9,557 nucleotides of DNA. Source: Deltaproteobacteria bacterium. Lineage in GTDB: Bacteria; Desulfobacterota; Desulfobaccia; Desulfobaccales; 0-14-0-80-60-11. Location of the stretch: the NCBI GenBank assembly GCA_016874945.1, contig VGSO01000090.1, positions 1-9,557 of the forward strand, given 5' to 3'. A model generated the notes under the pieces. That model was not told the DNA's origin. It saw only the letters and a list, made by a program, of their open reading frames with translations, and did no database searches. The position numbers were made by a program, and so were the translations under genes. The stretch's first letter is position 1. Each line of letters starts with the position of its first letter. This document shows positions 1 through 6,683 of this stretch, one piece after another.

Positions 1-75
1 TCCTGCGAAGCCGCTCGTCAAGGACTGGGGCAATGGATAAAAATCGCTTTTTTATTAATCCTGTTTTCATGCGCT

Positions 76-101
76 AACATTAGCACAGAATTCCTAATGT
101 T
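76..101. repeat. 8-bp inverted repeat (AT-rich dyad)
   Basis: AACATTAG at 76-83 is matched by its exact reverse complement CTAATGTT at 94-101, with a 10-base spacer. It is too AT-rich and lacks the T-run of an intrinsic terminator. It could be an operator-type dyad for a gene outside the window, or chance. Confidence 0.4.
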
Positions 102-191
102 GATAGACTTATTTTATGACAGGCCCTTAGAGCCTCTTGCAAAATTCATTTTGAGGCTACGATTTTCAAATGTTGCTTAAAGAAATATCCG

Positions 192-221
192 GTAGCACAT
201 CGCGGCCTAAAGGCCGCAACC
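192..221. repeat. REP-like palindrome, short form
   Basis: GCGGCCT (202-208) and AGGCCGC (211-217) form a 7-bp GC-rich stem with a two-base AA loop. It is preceded by GTAGCACA (192-199), the same octamer that opens the larger palindrome at 306. The shared lead-in suggests two members of one repeat family in tandem inside the 130-375 element. Confidence 0.55.
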
Positions 222-305
222 AAACTAAAAAAGGACCTAATTACTTTAATTAAATCAAGGTGTTACAGGCAAAATCTTCGCGAAAAAACCAGAAACTCGG
301 ATTCA

Positions 306-356
306 GTAGCACAGGCTTTCCAGCCTGTGCCGGCGCAGGCTGAAGCCTGCGGCTAC
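306..356. repeat. REP-like double-hairpin repeat
   Basis: Two adjacent GC-rich hairpins lie inside an outer pairing. The first is GCACAGGCT (309-317) with AGCCTGTGC (322-330), loop TTCC. The second is CGCAGGC (334-340) with GCCTGCG (345-351), loop TGAA. The outer arms GTAGC (306-310) and GCTAC (352-356) are exact complements, giving a three-way-junction fold; the outer and first stems share two bases. This architecture is typical of dispersed REP/BIME-type intergenic repeats. It lies inside the 130-375 element and downstream of shc, where it could protect the 3' end of the shc transcript. Confidence 0.65.
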
Positions 357-507
357 ATAATTTTGCAAGAGGCTCATTAATCTATGATCAGTTGCTCATG
401 AGCCGCTGGCCCACTCGTAAATCATGAAAAGATGGCGGCAGGCCCCATTAACTTTGAATTATGAACATTTCCGAACAAAGGTAACTGGTTGTTTAACGCA
501 GTTTTTT

Positions 508-535
508 ACTGGCCACTGATCACTGGCCACTGGCC
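508..535. repeat. Heptanucleotide tandem repeat overlapping the shc stop
   Basis: Reading the plus strand, the units are ACT, GGCCACT (511-517), GATCACT (518-524), GGCCACT (525-531), GGCC (532-535), an exact period of seven with a two-base variant in the middle unit. The shc stop codon (520-522) lies inside the array, so the last four residues (ASGQ) are encoded by repeat DNA. Heptamer arrays of this style resemble the short tandemly repeated repetitive (STRR) sequences described in cyanobacteria. Other heptamer arrays occur in this window at 5362-5375 and 9520-9543. Confidence 0.6.
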
Positions 536-2502
536 TTCAAATACTGCCCCAGGGCCCAAAGGGGGAAGACGTCGCGATAGAGGTGGTAGCGGATCATGAA
601 GTGGCCGGGAAAGCCGGTGCCGGTGAATTGTTCTTCATCCCAACGGCCCTCGTCGTTTTGATGGTTCACCAAATATTCTATACCGGAACGCACCTCCGGG
701 GCAAGGGCCTCCCCCGCGGCCATCAGGCCCAGCAAGGCCCAGGCGGTCTGGGAGGCGGTGGTGGGGCCGCAACCTTCCATTTCCTTGTGAGGGTAACATT
801 CGCAGCATTCGCCCCAGCCGCCGTCGGGATTCTGGTGGGCTTTGAGCCACCTCGCTGCCCGGTGCACATAGGGCTGGCCCATATCCTCGCCGATGGCCTT
901 GAGGCCGGCCAACACCGACCAGGTGCCGTAGATGCAGTTCACCCCCCAGCGCCCCCACCAGGAACCGTCGGGCTGCTGGGTCCGGCGAATGAACTCCAGC
1001 CCCCGAACCGCGGCGGGGTGGTCCGGCCCATATCCCATGATCCCCATCATTTCCAGGACCCGGGCGGTGATGTCCTCGGTGGGCGGGTCCACCAGGGCTT
1101 TCAGGTCCCCGAAGGGAATGGCGTTGAGCCACACCTTGGTGTTGTCCTTGTCGAAAGAGGCGAAGCCGCCGTTCTTGGATTGCATGCCCAGGCACCAGTT
1201 AAGGCCCAGTTCCAAGGCCCGGCGGTGGGCCTCCGGGTCGGCCAGGGCCTCTTTCAGGGCCGCGACCACCACGGAGGTGTCGTCCAGGTCGGGGTACCAG
1301 TTGTTGACGAACTCGAAGGCCCAGCCGCCGGGAGGCAGATGGGGGGCCTTGATACTCCAGTCCCCGGGCTTCAAGATTTGCATGGACAAAAGCCAGGCCC
1401 CGGCCTTCTCCAGGGCCGGGTGGCCGGGAGGGAGACCGGCGGCGGCCAGGGCCCGCACCGCCAATGCCGTGTCCCATACCGGGGAAATGCATGACTGGAG
1501 CCGGAGGCGGCCATTCTCTTCCAGGGTGAAGAATTCCAGGGCCTTAAGCCCCCGCCGCACGGGATCGGAGTTGACTCCGTAACCCTGGCAGCTCAAGGCC
1601 AGGATGGAGTTGAGCATGGCAGGCTGAATGCCGGCCCAGTCCCCGGTTTCTTCCTCGTGCTCCAGGACCCACTTTTCCGCCTTGGCCAGGGCCAGTCGGC
1701 GGACAAAGGGGACGGCCACCCGCTGGTACAGCTTGAGAATCCGGTCCAGGACCGCAAAGGCGTTTTCCAACAGAGATTTGTCCGCCCCCCAGGTCACCCG
1801 GTGCTTTTCAAAAGGCTCCTCCGGGTCCAGGAACAGCTCCGCCACCCCCTGCTCCGGGGGAATGAACCGCACCGGCCGTTGGGCCATGATAATCATCAGG
1901 GGCACCACGGTGGCCCGGGTCCAACTGGAGAATTCGTAGATGCTCAGGCCCGACCAGGGGGGAATGAGCATGAACTCCACCGGCAGGAGGGGAATGCCGT
2001 CCCAACATACTTGGCCGAAGAGGGCCAGGAAGATGCGGGTGAAGACCCGGGTTTTTAAAGCGCCGCCCCGGGCCAGGATGAAGTTCCGGGCCCGGACCAT
2101 GGGCTCGTCTTCCGGGGACAGTCCGGCCAGCTTCAGGGCGAAATAAGCCTCCACCGTGGCGCTCAGTTCGCCGCCGTCGCCATACCAGATGGACCAGCCG
2201 CCGTTGGGAAGCTGCCGGTTGAGGATGTCCGCGGCCATCCGGGGGATCTTGCTGCCGTCCAACCCCAGGAAGCGGTGGAGCATGACATATTCCGCGGTGA
2301 TGCTGACGTTGGACTCCAGCTCCGCCCACCAGTAGCCTTCCGGGTGCTGCAGGCGCAGGAGGGCGTCCCCGGCGCGGTCCACGGCCCGCGCCAGCCGGGT
2401 GAAAAAGGTGTCAGGAACGGGCCGGAGCTTGGCAGCCACGGCCGGGTTGGCTTTCCCCCCCAATTTTTCTCCCCCAATTCTTGAATTCTTATCATACAAC
2501 AT
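520..2502 (-). CDS. shc: Squalene-hopene cyclase
   Basis: Cyclises squalene to hopene/hopanol, the committed step of hopanoid synthesis, as a monotopic enzyme on the cytoplasmic membrane. The 660-residue length is slightly above the ~630 of the Alicyclobacillus enzyme, the excess being mainly at the N-terminus. Visible hallmarks: the catalytic acid motif DLDD (405-408, D407 matching the Alicyclobacillus catalytic Asp376) and QW repeats at 52-58, 97-103, 375-382, 441-447, 510-515, 557-563 and 615-621. SPVWDT (340-345), SIYEFSSW (187-194), GRWGVN (517-522) and GTGFPG (628-633) are also present. The position matching His451, which supports the catalytic Asp in Alicyclobacillus, is Ala461 (LNAIPF). 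Other SHCs vary here, so activity is not excluded. A Cys cluster lies at 566-578. Homology to the family begins near residue 35. The ATG at 2502 has no Shine-Dalgarno sequence, while an in-frame TTG at 2463 does; the longer frame is kept here. No squalene synthase or hpn gene is in the window. Confidence 0.96.
   Translation of the reverse strand: MLYDKNSRIGGEKLGGKANPAVAAKLRPVPDTFFTRLARAVDRAGDALLRLQHPEGYWWAELESNVSITAEYVMLHRFLGLDGSKIPRMAADILNRQLPNGGWSIWYGDGGELSATVEAYFALKLAGLSPEDEPMVRARNFILARGGALKTRVFTRIFLALFGQVCWDGIPLLPVEFMLIPPWSGLSIYEFSSWTRATVVPLMIIMAQRPVRFIPPEQGVAELFLDPEEPFEKHRVTWGADKSLLENAFAVLDRILKLYQRVAVPFVRRLALAKAEKWVLEHEEETGDWAGIQPAMLNSILALSCQGYGVNSDPVRRGLKALEFFTLEENGRLRLQSCISPVWDTALAVRALAAAGLPPGHPALEKAGAWLLSMQILKPGDWSIKAPHLPPGGWAFEFVNNWYPDLDDTSVVVAALKEALADPEAHRRALELGLNWCLGMQSKNGGFASFDKDNTKVWLNAIPFGDLKALVDPPTEDITARVLEMMGIMGYGPDHPAAVRGLEFIRRTQQPDGSWWGRWGVNCIYGTWSVLAGLKAIGEDMGQPYVHRAARWLKAHQNPDGGWGECCECYPHKEMEGCGPTTASQTAWALLGLMAAGEALAPEVRSGIEYLVNHQNDEGRWDEEQFTGTGFPGHFMIRYHLYRDVFPLWALGQYLKASGQ
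2461..2475 (-). promoter_or_regulatory. Alternative shc start (TTG) with strong Shine-Dalgarno
   Basis: On the minus strand the sequence reads GGGGGAGAAAAATTG: a GGGGGAG ribosome binding site, five A residues, then an in-frame TTG (2463-2461, codon 14 of the long frame). The ATG at 2502 has only AT-rich, SD-less sequence upstream. Starting at the TTG gives 647 residues and still leaves about 20 residues before the conserved cyclase region. Confidence 0.55.
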
Positions 2503-2520
2503 TTAGACAAATAATACCAA
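2491..2520 (-). promoter_or_regulatory. Candidate sigma70 promoter for shc
   Basis: On the minus strand TTGGTA is followed after 18 bases by TATGAT (2496-2491), a 5/6 match to the -10 consensus with a 4/6 -35 box. An overlapping extended -10, TGGTATTAT, lies just upstream. Transcription from TATGAT would start near 2484, downstream of the ATG at 2502 and about 20 bases before the SD-preceded TTG at 2463. Prediction by eye only. Confidence 0.4.
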
Positions 2521-2711
2521 ATGCTTTTACCGCAGCCGCAAGGGAGAAGCGCATGGGTTCCTCCTGACCGGGTGGGAGGGAGCCGGAAGCCTGCGCCAGG
2601 GGAATTTTATAGGATAGCCCGGCTTTGGGTTAATTCTGCCGCCGGCAATGGCCCTCTGGACTTGGTGAGAGCCAAATACTTGACTGAAAGGCCGAAAACC
2701 GATTAGCGGCG

Positions 2712-2740
2712 TTGCCATTTGTATCGATAAGCCTTATAGT
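2712..2740 (+). promoter_or_regulatory. Sigma70-type promoter for lon
   Basis: TTGCCA (2712-2717) and TATAGT (2735-2740) each match the bacterial -35 and -10 consensus at 5 of 6 positions and are separated by the ideal 17 bases. Transcription would begin near 2747, giving a leader of about 120 bases. This is the best promoter-like sequence in the window and is housekeeping rather than heat-shock in type. Confidence 0.6.
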
Positions 2741-2774
2741 TGCGGGTAGTCGCGAAATTTTCGGCATAGAACCC

Positions 2775-2802
2775 CCCGGATTTTTTCCGGATGAAAACCG
2801 GG
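2775..2802 (+). promoter_or_regulatory. Hairpin in the lon leader
   Basis: CCCGG (2775-2779) pairs with CCGGG (2798-2802). After an A/A mismatch, part of the following U-run pairs with the GAAA at 2793-2796. It lies in the predicted untranslated leader, about 60 bases before the ribosome binding site, so it does not directly mask it. Function, if any, is unknown. Confidence 0.3.
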
Positions 2803-2859
2803 CTTATCAGTAATTTCCCAGGCCAATCCCGGCGGTGAAGGGGCAGGCGCGGCCTGGTT

Positions 2860-2872
2860 AGGAGACCATATG
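2860..2872 (+). promoter_or_regulatory. Ribosome binding site and start of lon
   Basis: AGGAG (2860-2864) sits five bases before the ATG at 2870. This is the strongest ribosome binding site for a plus-strand gene in the window and fixes the lon start. Confidence 0.85.
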
Positions 2873-5293
2873 GCCAGTCCCAAGGAAGAAGAAAAAGAAG
2901 AGATCATTATCCCCCAGGTCTTGCCCCTGTTGGCGGTGCGGGACGTGGTGGTCTTTCCCAACATGGTGCTGCCCCTGTTTGTAGGACGGGAGGCCTCGGT
3001 CCTGGCCATCGAAGCGGCCCTGGCGCAAGACCGCCTGCTGCTTCTGGCCACGCAAAAAGACCAGACCATGGAAGCCCCGGAACCGGAGGATATTTACCCC
3101 ACCGGCACGGTGAGCCTCATCCTCCGGATGCTCAAGCTCCCCGATGGGCGCCTCAAGATCCTGGTTCAGGGCAAGGCCAAGGCTGCGGTGGAGGAGTTCC
3201 TCCAGTTGCGGCCTTACTTCCAGGTGAAATTGCAGGTCATTGAGGAAACCCCGGCCGGGGAAATTTCTCCCACCACCGAGGCTTTGATGCGCAATGCCCG
3301 GGAGATGTCGGAAAAGATTCTGACCTTGAAGGGGATCATTTCCCCGGACCTCCTGGCTATTCTGGAATCCATCGAAGACCCCGGACACCTGGCGGACCTG
3401 GTGGCCGCCAACCTGCGACTCAAGATCGAGGAAGCCCAGGCGGTGCTGGAGGAGCTGGACCCCATTCAGAGCCTCATCAAGGTCAACGATTTCCTGCGGA
3501 AGGAGCTGGAAGTGTCAGCCCTCCAGGCCAAGATCCAGTCCCAGGCCCGGGAGGAGATCGACCGCACCCAGCGGGAGTATTTTTTGCGGGAGCAGCTCCG
3601 GGCCATCAAAAAAGAGCTGGGAGACCTGGATGAAACTCACAAGGAGATGGAAGACTACCGCACCAAGATTGCCCAGGCAAGGATGCCCAAGCAGGCGGAA
3701 GAAGAGGCCCTGAAACAGATTTCCCGCCTGGAGCAGATGCATCCGGATGCCGCGGAGGCTTCGGTGGTGCGCACCTATCTGGACTGGCTGGTGGAGGTGC
3801 CCTGGAGCAAAAGCACCCGGGACAAGCTGGACGTCAAGGAGGCCAAGGCCATCCTGGACGCGGACCATTACGACCTGGAGAAGGTGAAGGACCGCATTCT
3901 GGAATACCTTAGTGTGCGCAAGCTCCAGAAAAAGATGAAAGGCCCCATTCTCTGCTTTGTCGGTCCGCCGGGGGTGGGGAAGACCTCCCTGGGCCAATCC
4001 ATCGCCCGGGCCATGGGCCGCAAGTTCACCCGCATCTCTTTGGGCGGCATGCGGGACGAAGCGGAGATCCGGGGCCACCGCCGCACTTACATCGGGGCCA
4101 TGCCGGGGCGCATTATCCAGGGGATTAAAACCGCCGGGTCCAACAACCCGGTGTTCATCCTGGATGAAGTGGACAAGATCGGCATGGATTTCCGGGGCGA
4201 CCCCGCCGCGGCCCTGCTGGAGGTGCTGGACCCGGAGCAGAACCACTCCTTCAGCGACCACTACCTCAATGTGGCCTTTGACCTCTCCAAGGTAATGTTC
4301 ATCACCACCGCCAATTTGGTGGATCCCATCCCTTCGGCCCTGAAGGACCGCATGGAGATCATCCGCCTGGCGGGCTATACCGAAGATGAGAAGCTGGAGA
4401 TCCTACGCCGCCACCTGCTCCCACGCCAACTCAAGGAAAACGGTCTCAAGCCCGGGGAACTGCTGCTTTCCTCGGAAGTCATCCGGGGGGTCATTGTCCA
4501 TTACACCCAGGAGGCGGGGCTGAGGAATTTGGAGCGGGAAATCGGGGCGCTGTGCCGCAAGGTGGCCCGGCGCATTGCCGAAGGGGAGAAGGGGCCTTTT
4601 CCCATCACCCGGGGCAATCTCCACAAGTTCCTGGGCCCGCCCCGGTTTTTGCCCGAAAAGGAATTGGAAAAAGACGAAGTGGGAGTGGCCACCGGTCTCG
4701 CCTGGACCCAGGTGGGGGGGGAAATCCTGGCGGTGGAGGCTTCCCTGATGCCGGGGAAGGGCCAGCTCACCTTGACCGGACAGTTGGGAGAGGTGATGCG
4801 GGAATCGGGCCAGGCGGCCCTGTCCTACGCCCGTTCCCGGGCCCAGCGCCTCAAATTGGCCCCGGACTTCTACGAAAAGATGGACATCCACATCCATGTG
4901 CCCGCGGGGGCCACTCCCAAGGACGGACCTTCCGCCGGAGTAACCATAGCTACCGCCCTGATTTCCGCCCTCACCCAGATACCGGTGCGCCGGGACGTGG
5001 CCATGACCGGGGAAATCACTTTAAGGGGCAAGATCCTACCCATCGGCGGCTTGAAGGAAAAGGCCATTGCGGCTTTGCGGGCTCACATGGGCAAGGTCAT
5101 CATCCCCGAGGCCAATAAAAAAGACCTGGTGGAAATCCCCAAGAAAGTGCGACGCCGCATCAAGTTCGTTCCGGTGAGCGGCATGGACGAAGTGCTGCAG
5201 GAGGCCCTGGTGCACTCCCCCTTTGAGCCGGCCCCCCGGGAGAAGATGGTTAAAAAACGCCTCCCCGGGGCCGCGCCCCGGCCGTTGGTGTGA
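2870..5293 (+). CDS. lon: Lon protease (LonA, ATP-dependent endopeptidase La)
   Basis: A cytosolic hexameric AAA+ protease that unfolds and degrades damaged and short-lived regulatory proteins. At 807 residues it has the normal LonA length. Order: N-terminal substrate-binding LON domain (about 13-205), coiled-coil linker (about 210-290), AAA+ module with Walker A GPPGVGKTS (365-373), Walker B FILDEVDKIG (429-438) and sensor-1 ITTAN (478-482), then the protease domain. The catalytic dyad is Ser688 (KDGPSAG, 684-690) and Lys731 (GGLKEK, 726-731). Their 43-residue spacing equals that of E. coli S679/K722. A basic, proline-containing tail of about 25 residues (783-807) follows the conserved domain. 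The AGGAG five bases before the ATG fixes the start. Divergent from shc and 127 bases before the membrane-protein genes, it is probably transcribed from the promoter at 2712-2740. Confidence 0.98.
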   Translation: MASPKEEEKEEIIIPQVLPLLAVRDVVVFPNMVLPLFVGREASVLAIEAALAQDRLLLLATQKDQTMEAPEPEDIYPTGTVSLILRMLKLPDGRLKILVQGKAKAAVEEFLQLRPYFQVKLQVIEETPAGEISPTTEALMRNAREMSEKILTLKGIISPDLLAILESIEDPGHLADLVAANLRLKIEEAQAVLEELDPIQSLIKVNDFLRKELEVSALQAKIQSQAREEIDRTQREYFLREQLRAIKKELGDLDETHKEMEDYRTKIAQARMPKQAEEEALKQISRLEQMHPDAAEASVVRTYLDWLVEVPWSKSTRDKLDVKEAKAILDADHYDLEKVKDRILEYLSVRKLQKKMKGPILCFVGPPGVGKTSLGQSIARAMGRKFTRISLGGMRDEAEIRGHRRTYIGAMPGRIIQGIKTAGSNNPVFILDEVDKIGMDFRGDPAAALLEVLDPEQNHSFSDHYLNVAFDLSKVMFITTANLVDPIPSALKDRMEIIRLAGYTEDEKLEILRRHLLPRQLKENGLKPGELLLSSEVIRGVIVHYTQEAGLRNLEREIGALCRKVARRIAEGEKGPFPITRGNLHKFLGPPRFLPEKELEKDEVGVATGLAWTQVGGEILAVEASLMPGKGQLTLTGQLGEVMRESGQAALSYARSRAQRLKLAPDFYEKMDIHIHVPAGATPKDGPSAGVTIATALISALTQIPVRRDVAMTGEITLRGKILPIGGLKEKAIAALRAHMGKVIIPEANKKDLVEIPKKVRRRIKFVPVSGMDEVLQEALVHSPFEPAPREKMVKKRLPGAAPRPLV

Positions 5294-5303
5294 GGATTTT
5301 TTA

Positions 5304-5332
5304 TTGGTGGGGCGGGCCGCCGCACCCGCCAA
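5304..5332 (+). repeat. GC-rich hairpin downstream of lon
   Basis: TTGGTGGG (5304-5311) can pair with CCCGCCAA (5325-5332), with one G-U pair. An alternative register pairs GGCGGG (5311-5316) with CCCGCC (5325-5330). It begins 11 bases after the lon stop. The T-run ATTTTTTATT lies before rather than after the stem, so this is not a canonical intrinsic terminator. It may protect the lon 3' end or attenuate read-through into the next gene. Confidence 0.45.
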
Positions 5333-5361
5333 AGTCAGCGGCCGGGTATTTTCCTGAAGCT

Positions 5362-5392
5362 GAAAACTAAAAACTAAAAAAACTGGTAACTG
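5362..5392. repeat. A-rich heptamer-like repeat (NNNNACT)
   Basis: The units GAAAACT (5362-5368), AAAAACT (5369-5375), a nine-base AAAAAAACT (5376-5384) and GGTAACT (5385-5391) follow one another. The octamer GGTAACTG at 5385-5392 also occurs at 480-487 near the other heptamer array. The period is seven except for the expanded third unit. Confidence 0.45.
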
Positions 5393-5395
5393 CTT

Positions 5396-5412
5396 GGTGG
5401 GCCATGCCCACC
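5396..5412. repeat. Perfect palindrome just before the first CNNM-type gene
   Basis: GGTGGGC (5396-5402) and GCCCACC (5406-5412) are exact reverse complements around a three-base CAT loop. The structure ends eight bases before the ATG at 5421 and occupies the position where a Shine-Dalgarno sequence would normally lie. Short GC-rich palindromes of this form are common dispersed repeats in GC-rich bacteria (general knowledge). Confidence 0.55.
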
Positions 5413-5420
5413 CCACACTT

Positions 5421-6683
5421 ATGGAAACGGAACACCTGACCCGCTGGCTGGTCCTGGGGGGGCTCCTGCTCCTCTATGGGCTGTTCGCCACCGCGGAAAC
5501 CGCCCTGTTCTCCCTCAGCCCCCTGGACCGGCTGCGGCTCAAGGAAAGGCGGCCGGCCCGGGGAGAGCTGGTGGAATCCCTGCTGCTCCGCTCCCAGCGA
5601 CTCTTGGTCACGTTGATCTTGGGGGTGGAGGTGGTCACCATCATGGCTTCGGTCCTGGCCACTTCCCTGGCCCTCACCCTCTGGGGCGATAAAGGAAAAT
5701 GGATCGCCCTGGTGGTAATGTCTCCCACCCTATTGCTCCTGGGGGAAATAATCCCCAAGTCCATCGCCCTTGCCTACCCGGCGCGCCTGGCGCCCCTGGT
5801 GGCTCCGGTGGCGCGGCTGGCCGTAGTCATATTGGCCCCCGTCAGAATTATCCTCATGCAGGTGAGCCGGGGAATCCTGGCCACCTTGGGATTTCGCACG
5901 GACCTGCCGGTCCCCGCGGTGCACCAGGAGGATTTTGTCCGGATGGTGGAGGAAAGTCACCGGGGGGGCATGATTGCCGCCCTGGAACGGGATTTCATTC
6001 AAAACCTTCTGGATTTCGGCGAATTAAGGGTGGGGCAGATTATGGTTCCCCGGCCCGACATTTTCAGCCTCCCCCTGGATATGCCCCTGGACCGGATGAT
6101 CGAGGCCGTCAAACATTCCCGGTTTTCCCGGGTCCCCATTTACCAGAATTACAAGGGCACGGTGCTGGGGATTCTCCATGCCAAGGACCTGCTGTTTTAC
6201 TGCCCCGGAAAGACGGTCTGCGACGACAAGGTAATCCTGAACCTGCTGCGGCCGCCCTATTACGTGCCGGAAAACAAGCGGGCCTTTGATCTTCTCACCG
6301 AACTCCAATCCCGCCGTCAGCGGCTGGCCCTGGTGGTGGATGAATACGGCACCCTGGTGGGACTGGTCTCGGTGGAAGACCTGCTGGAAGAACTCTTCGG
6401 AGAAATCCCCCAGGAATTCAAGGAAGAAGAAAAACTCTGGGAGGAAATCGCTCCCGGGGTGTGGCGGGTCAAGGCCGCGGTTTCCCTGACGGATTTTAAT
6501 GACCTGCTGGATGTGAATCTACCCATGGAAGAGTTCGATACCGTGGGCGGCCTGGTTTTTTCCCTGTGCGGGGAATTGCCCCGGGTGGGCGACCACGCGT
6601 CTTATGAGGATCTGACCTTCACGGTGGTGCGGATGAAAGGCACTCGCCTCCTGGAGGTGGAGGTCAAGCGGGGTTCGCCATGA
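5421..6683 (+). CDS. CNNM/CorB-CorC family membrane protein (DUF21-CBS-CorC_HlyC), paralogue 1
   Basis: A 420-residue inner-membrane protein of the family often labelled hemolysin-like. Relatives CorB/MpfA/CNNM move or sense Mg2+ and other divalent cations, so hemolysin is a misleading name. Order: DUF21 transmembrane domain with hydrophobic segments near 8-29, 60-86, 94-118 and 123-150, holding the signature GEIIPKS (108-114); paired CBS domains (about 205-330, with VVDEYGTLVGLVSVEDLLEE at 305-324); and a C-terminal CorC/HlyC domain (about 340-418). The usual GNN of the second membrane segment reads GVE (68-70), and the first helix has ATAET (23-27) where relatives show SxSE-type residues. 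The transport site may therefore be altered. The ATG at 5421 is chosen because the conserved part begins soon after it; the TTG at 5394 would add nine residues encoded by palindrome DNA. Neither has a clear ribosome binding site. The stop overlaps the next gene by four bases (ATGA). Confidence 0.9.
   Translation: METEHLTRWLVLGGLLLLYGLFATAETALFSLSPLDRLRLKERRPARGELVESLLLRSQRLLVTLILGVEVVTIMASVLATSLALTLWGDKGKWIALVVMSPTLLLLGEIIPKSIALAYPARLAPLVAPVARLAVVILAPVRIILMQVSRGILATLGFRTDLPVPAVHQEDFVRMVEESHRGGMIAALERDFIQNLLDFGELRVGQIMVPRPDIFSLPLDMPLDRMIEAVKHSRFSRVPIYQNYKGTVLGILHAKDLLFYCPGKTVCDDKVILNLLRPPYYVPENKRAFDLLTELQSRRQRLALVVDEYGTLVGLVSVEDLLEELFGEIPQEFKEEEKLWEEIAPGVWRVKAAVSLTDFNDLLDVNLPMEEFDTVGGLVFSLCGELPRVGDHASYEDLTFTVVRMKGTRLLEVEVKRGSP

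Larger units (their letters stand above)
130..375. mobile_element. MITE-like element with perfect 17-bp terminal inverted repeats
   Basis: GAGCCTCTTGCAAAATT at 130-146 is repeated in exact reverse complement at 359-375, bounding 246 bp with no coding capacity. The bases just outside and inside the 17-mers do not extend the match, so the ends are sharp. No clear target-site duplication is visible (TTA on the left, ATT on the right). The interior holds two REP-like palindromic structures (192-221 and 306-356). A non-autonomous transposon (MITE) mobilised by a transposase elsewhere in the genome is the simplest reading. The GAG...TTGCAAAAT ends recall those of some IS5-family elements from memory, which is unverified. 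Confidence 0.55.
1..519. other. Gene-free AT-rich intergenic region with repeats
   Basis: No reading frame here has coding character, and the base composition is clearly more AT-rich than in the flanking genes. The stretch holds an 8-bp dyad (76-83 with 94-101), a 246-bp inverted-repeat-bounded element (130-375), a 10-bp palindrome GCTCATGAGC (394-403) and a heptamer tandem repeat (508-535). Bases 1-75 and 404-507 show nothing I can assign. The region lies downstream of shc. No hairpin followed by a T-run was found on the minus strand to act as its intrinsic terminator. Confidence 0.7.
2503..2869. other. Divergent intergenic region between shc and lon
   Basis: This 367-bp gap separates the divergently transcribed shc and lon and must hold both promoters. 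It contains short overlapping frames on both strands (about 61-63 codons) with no recognisable protein character or convincing ribosome binding sites. It also holds one and a half copies of the CCGAAAA heptamer (2692-2701) seen as a longer array at the window's right end. No CIRCE element or clear sigma32 heat-shock promoter was seen upstream of lon. Confidence 0.6.

Noticed and set aside
508..535. CRISPR-like or direct-repeat array
   Set aside because: The units are seven bases long with no spacers. This is a simple tandem repeat.
583..1494. 303-codon open frame on the plus strand opposite shc
   Set aside because: Its translation is Gly/Pro/His-rich with no family features and lies fully antisense to a clear squalene-hopene cyclase. 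It is an artefact of GC-rich codon bias.
2527..2718. Small frames on both strands in the shc-lon gap
   Set aside because: They overlap predicted promoters, have poor ribosome binding sites and lack protein-like features.
2680..2747. Heat-shock (sigma32 or CIRCE) control of lon
   Set aside because: No CTTGAA...CCCCAT pair or TTAGCACTC-N9-GAGTGCTAA element was found, whereas a normal sigma70-type promoter is present.
3515..4261. 248-codon open frame on the minus strand opposite lon
   Set aside because: It is antisense to the conserved AAA+ region of lon and carries no protein-family signature.
5304..5332. Intrinsic terminator after lon
   Set aside because: The stem is good, but the T-run precedes rather than follows it on the plus strand. 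It is listed only as a hairpin.
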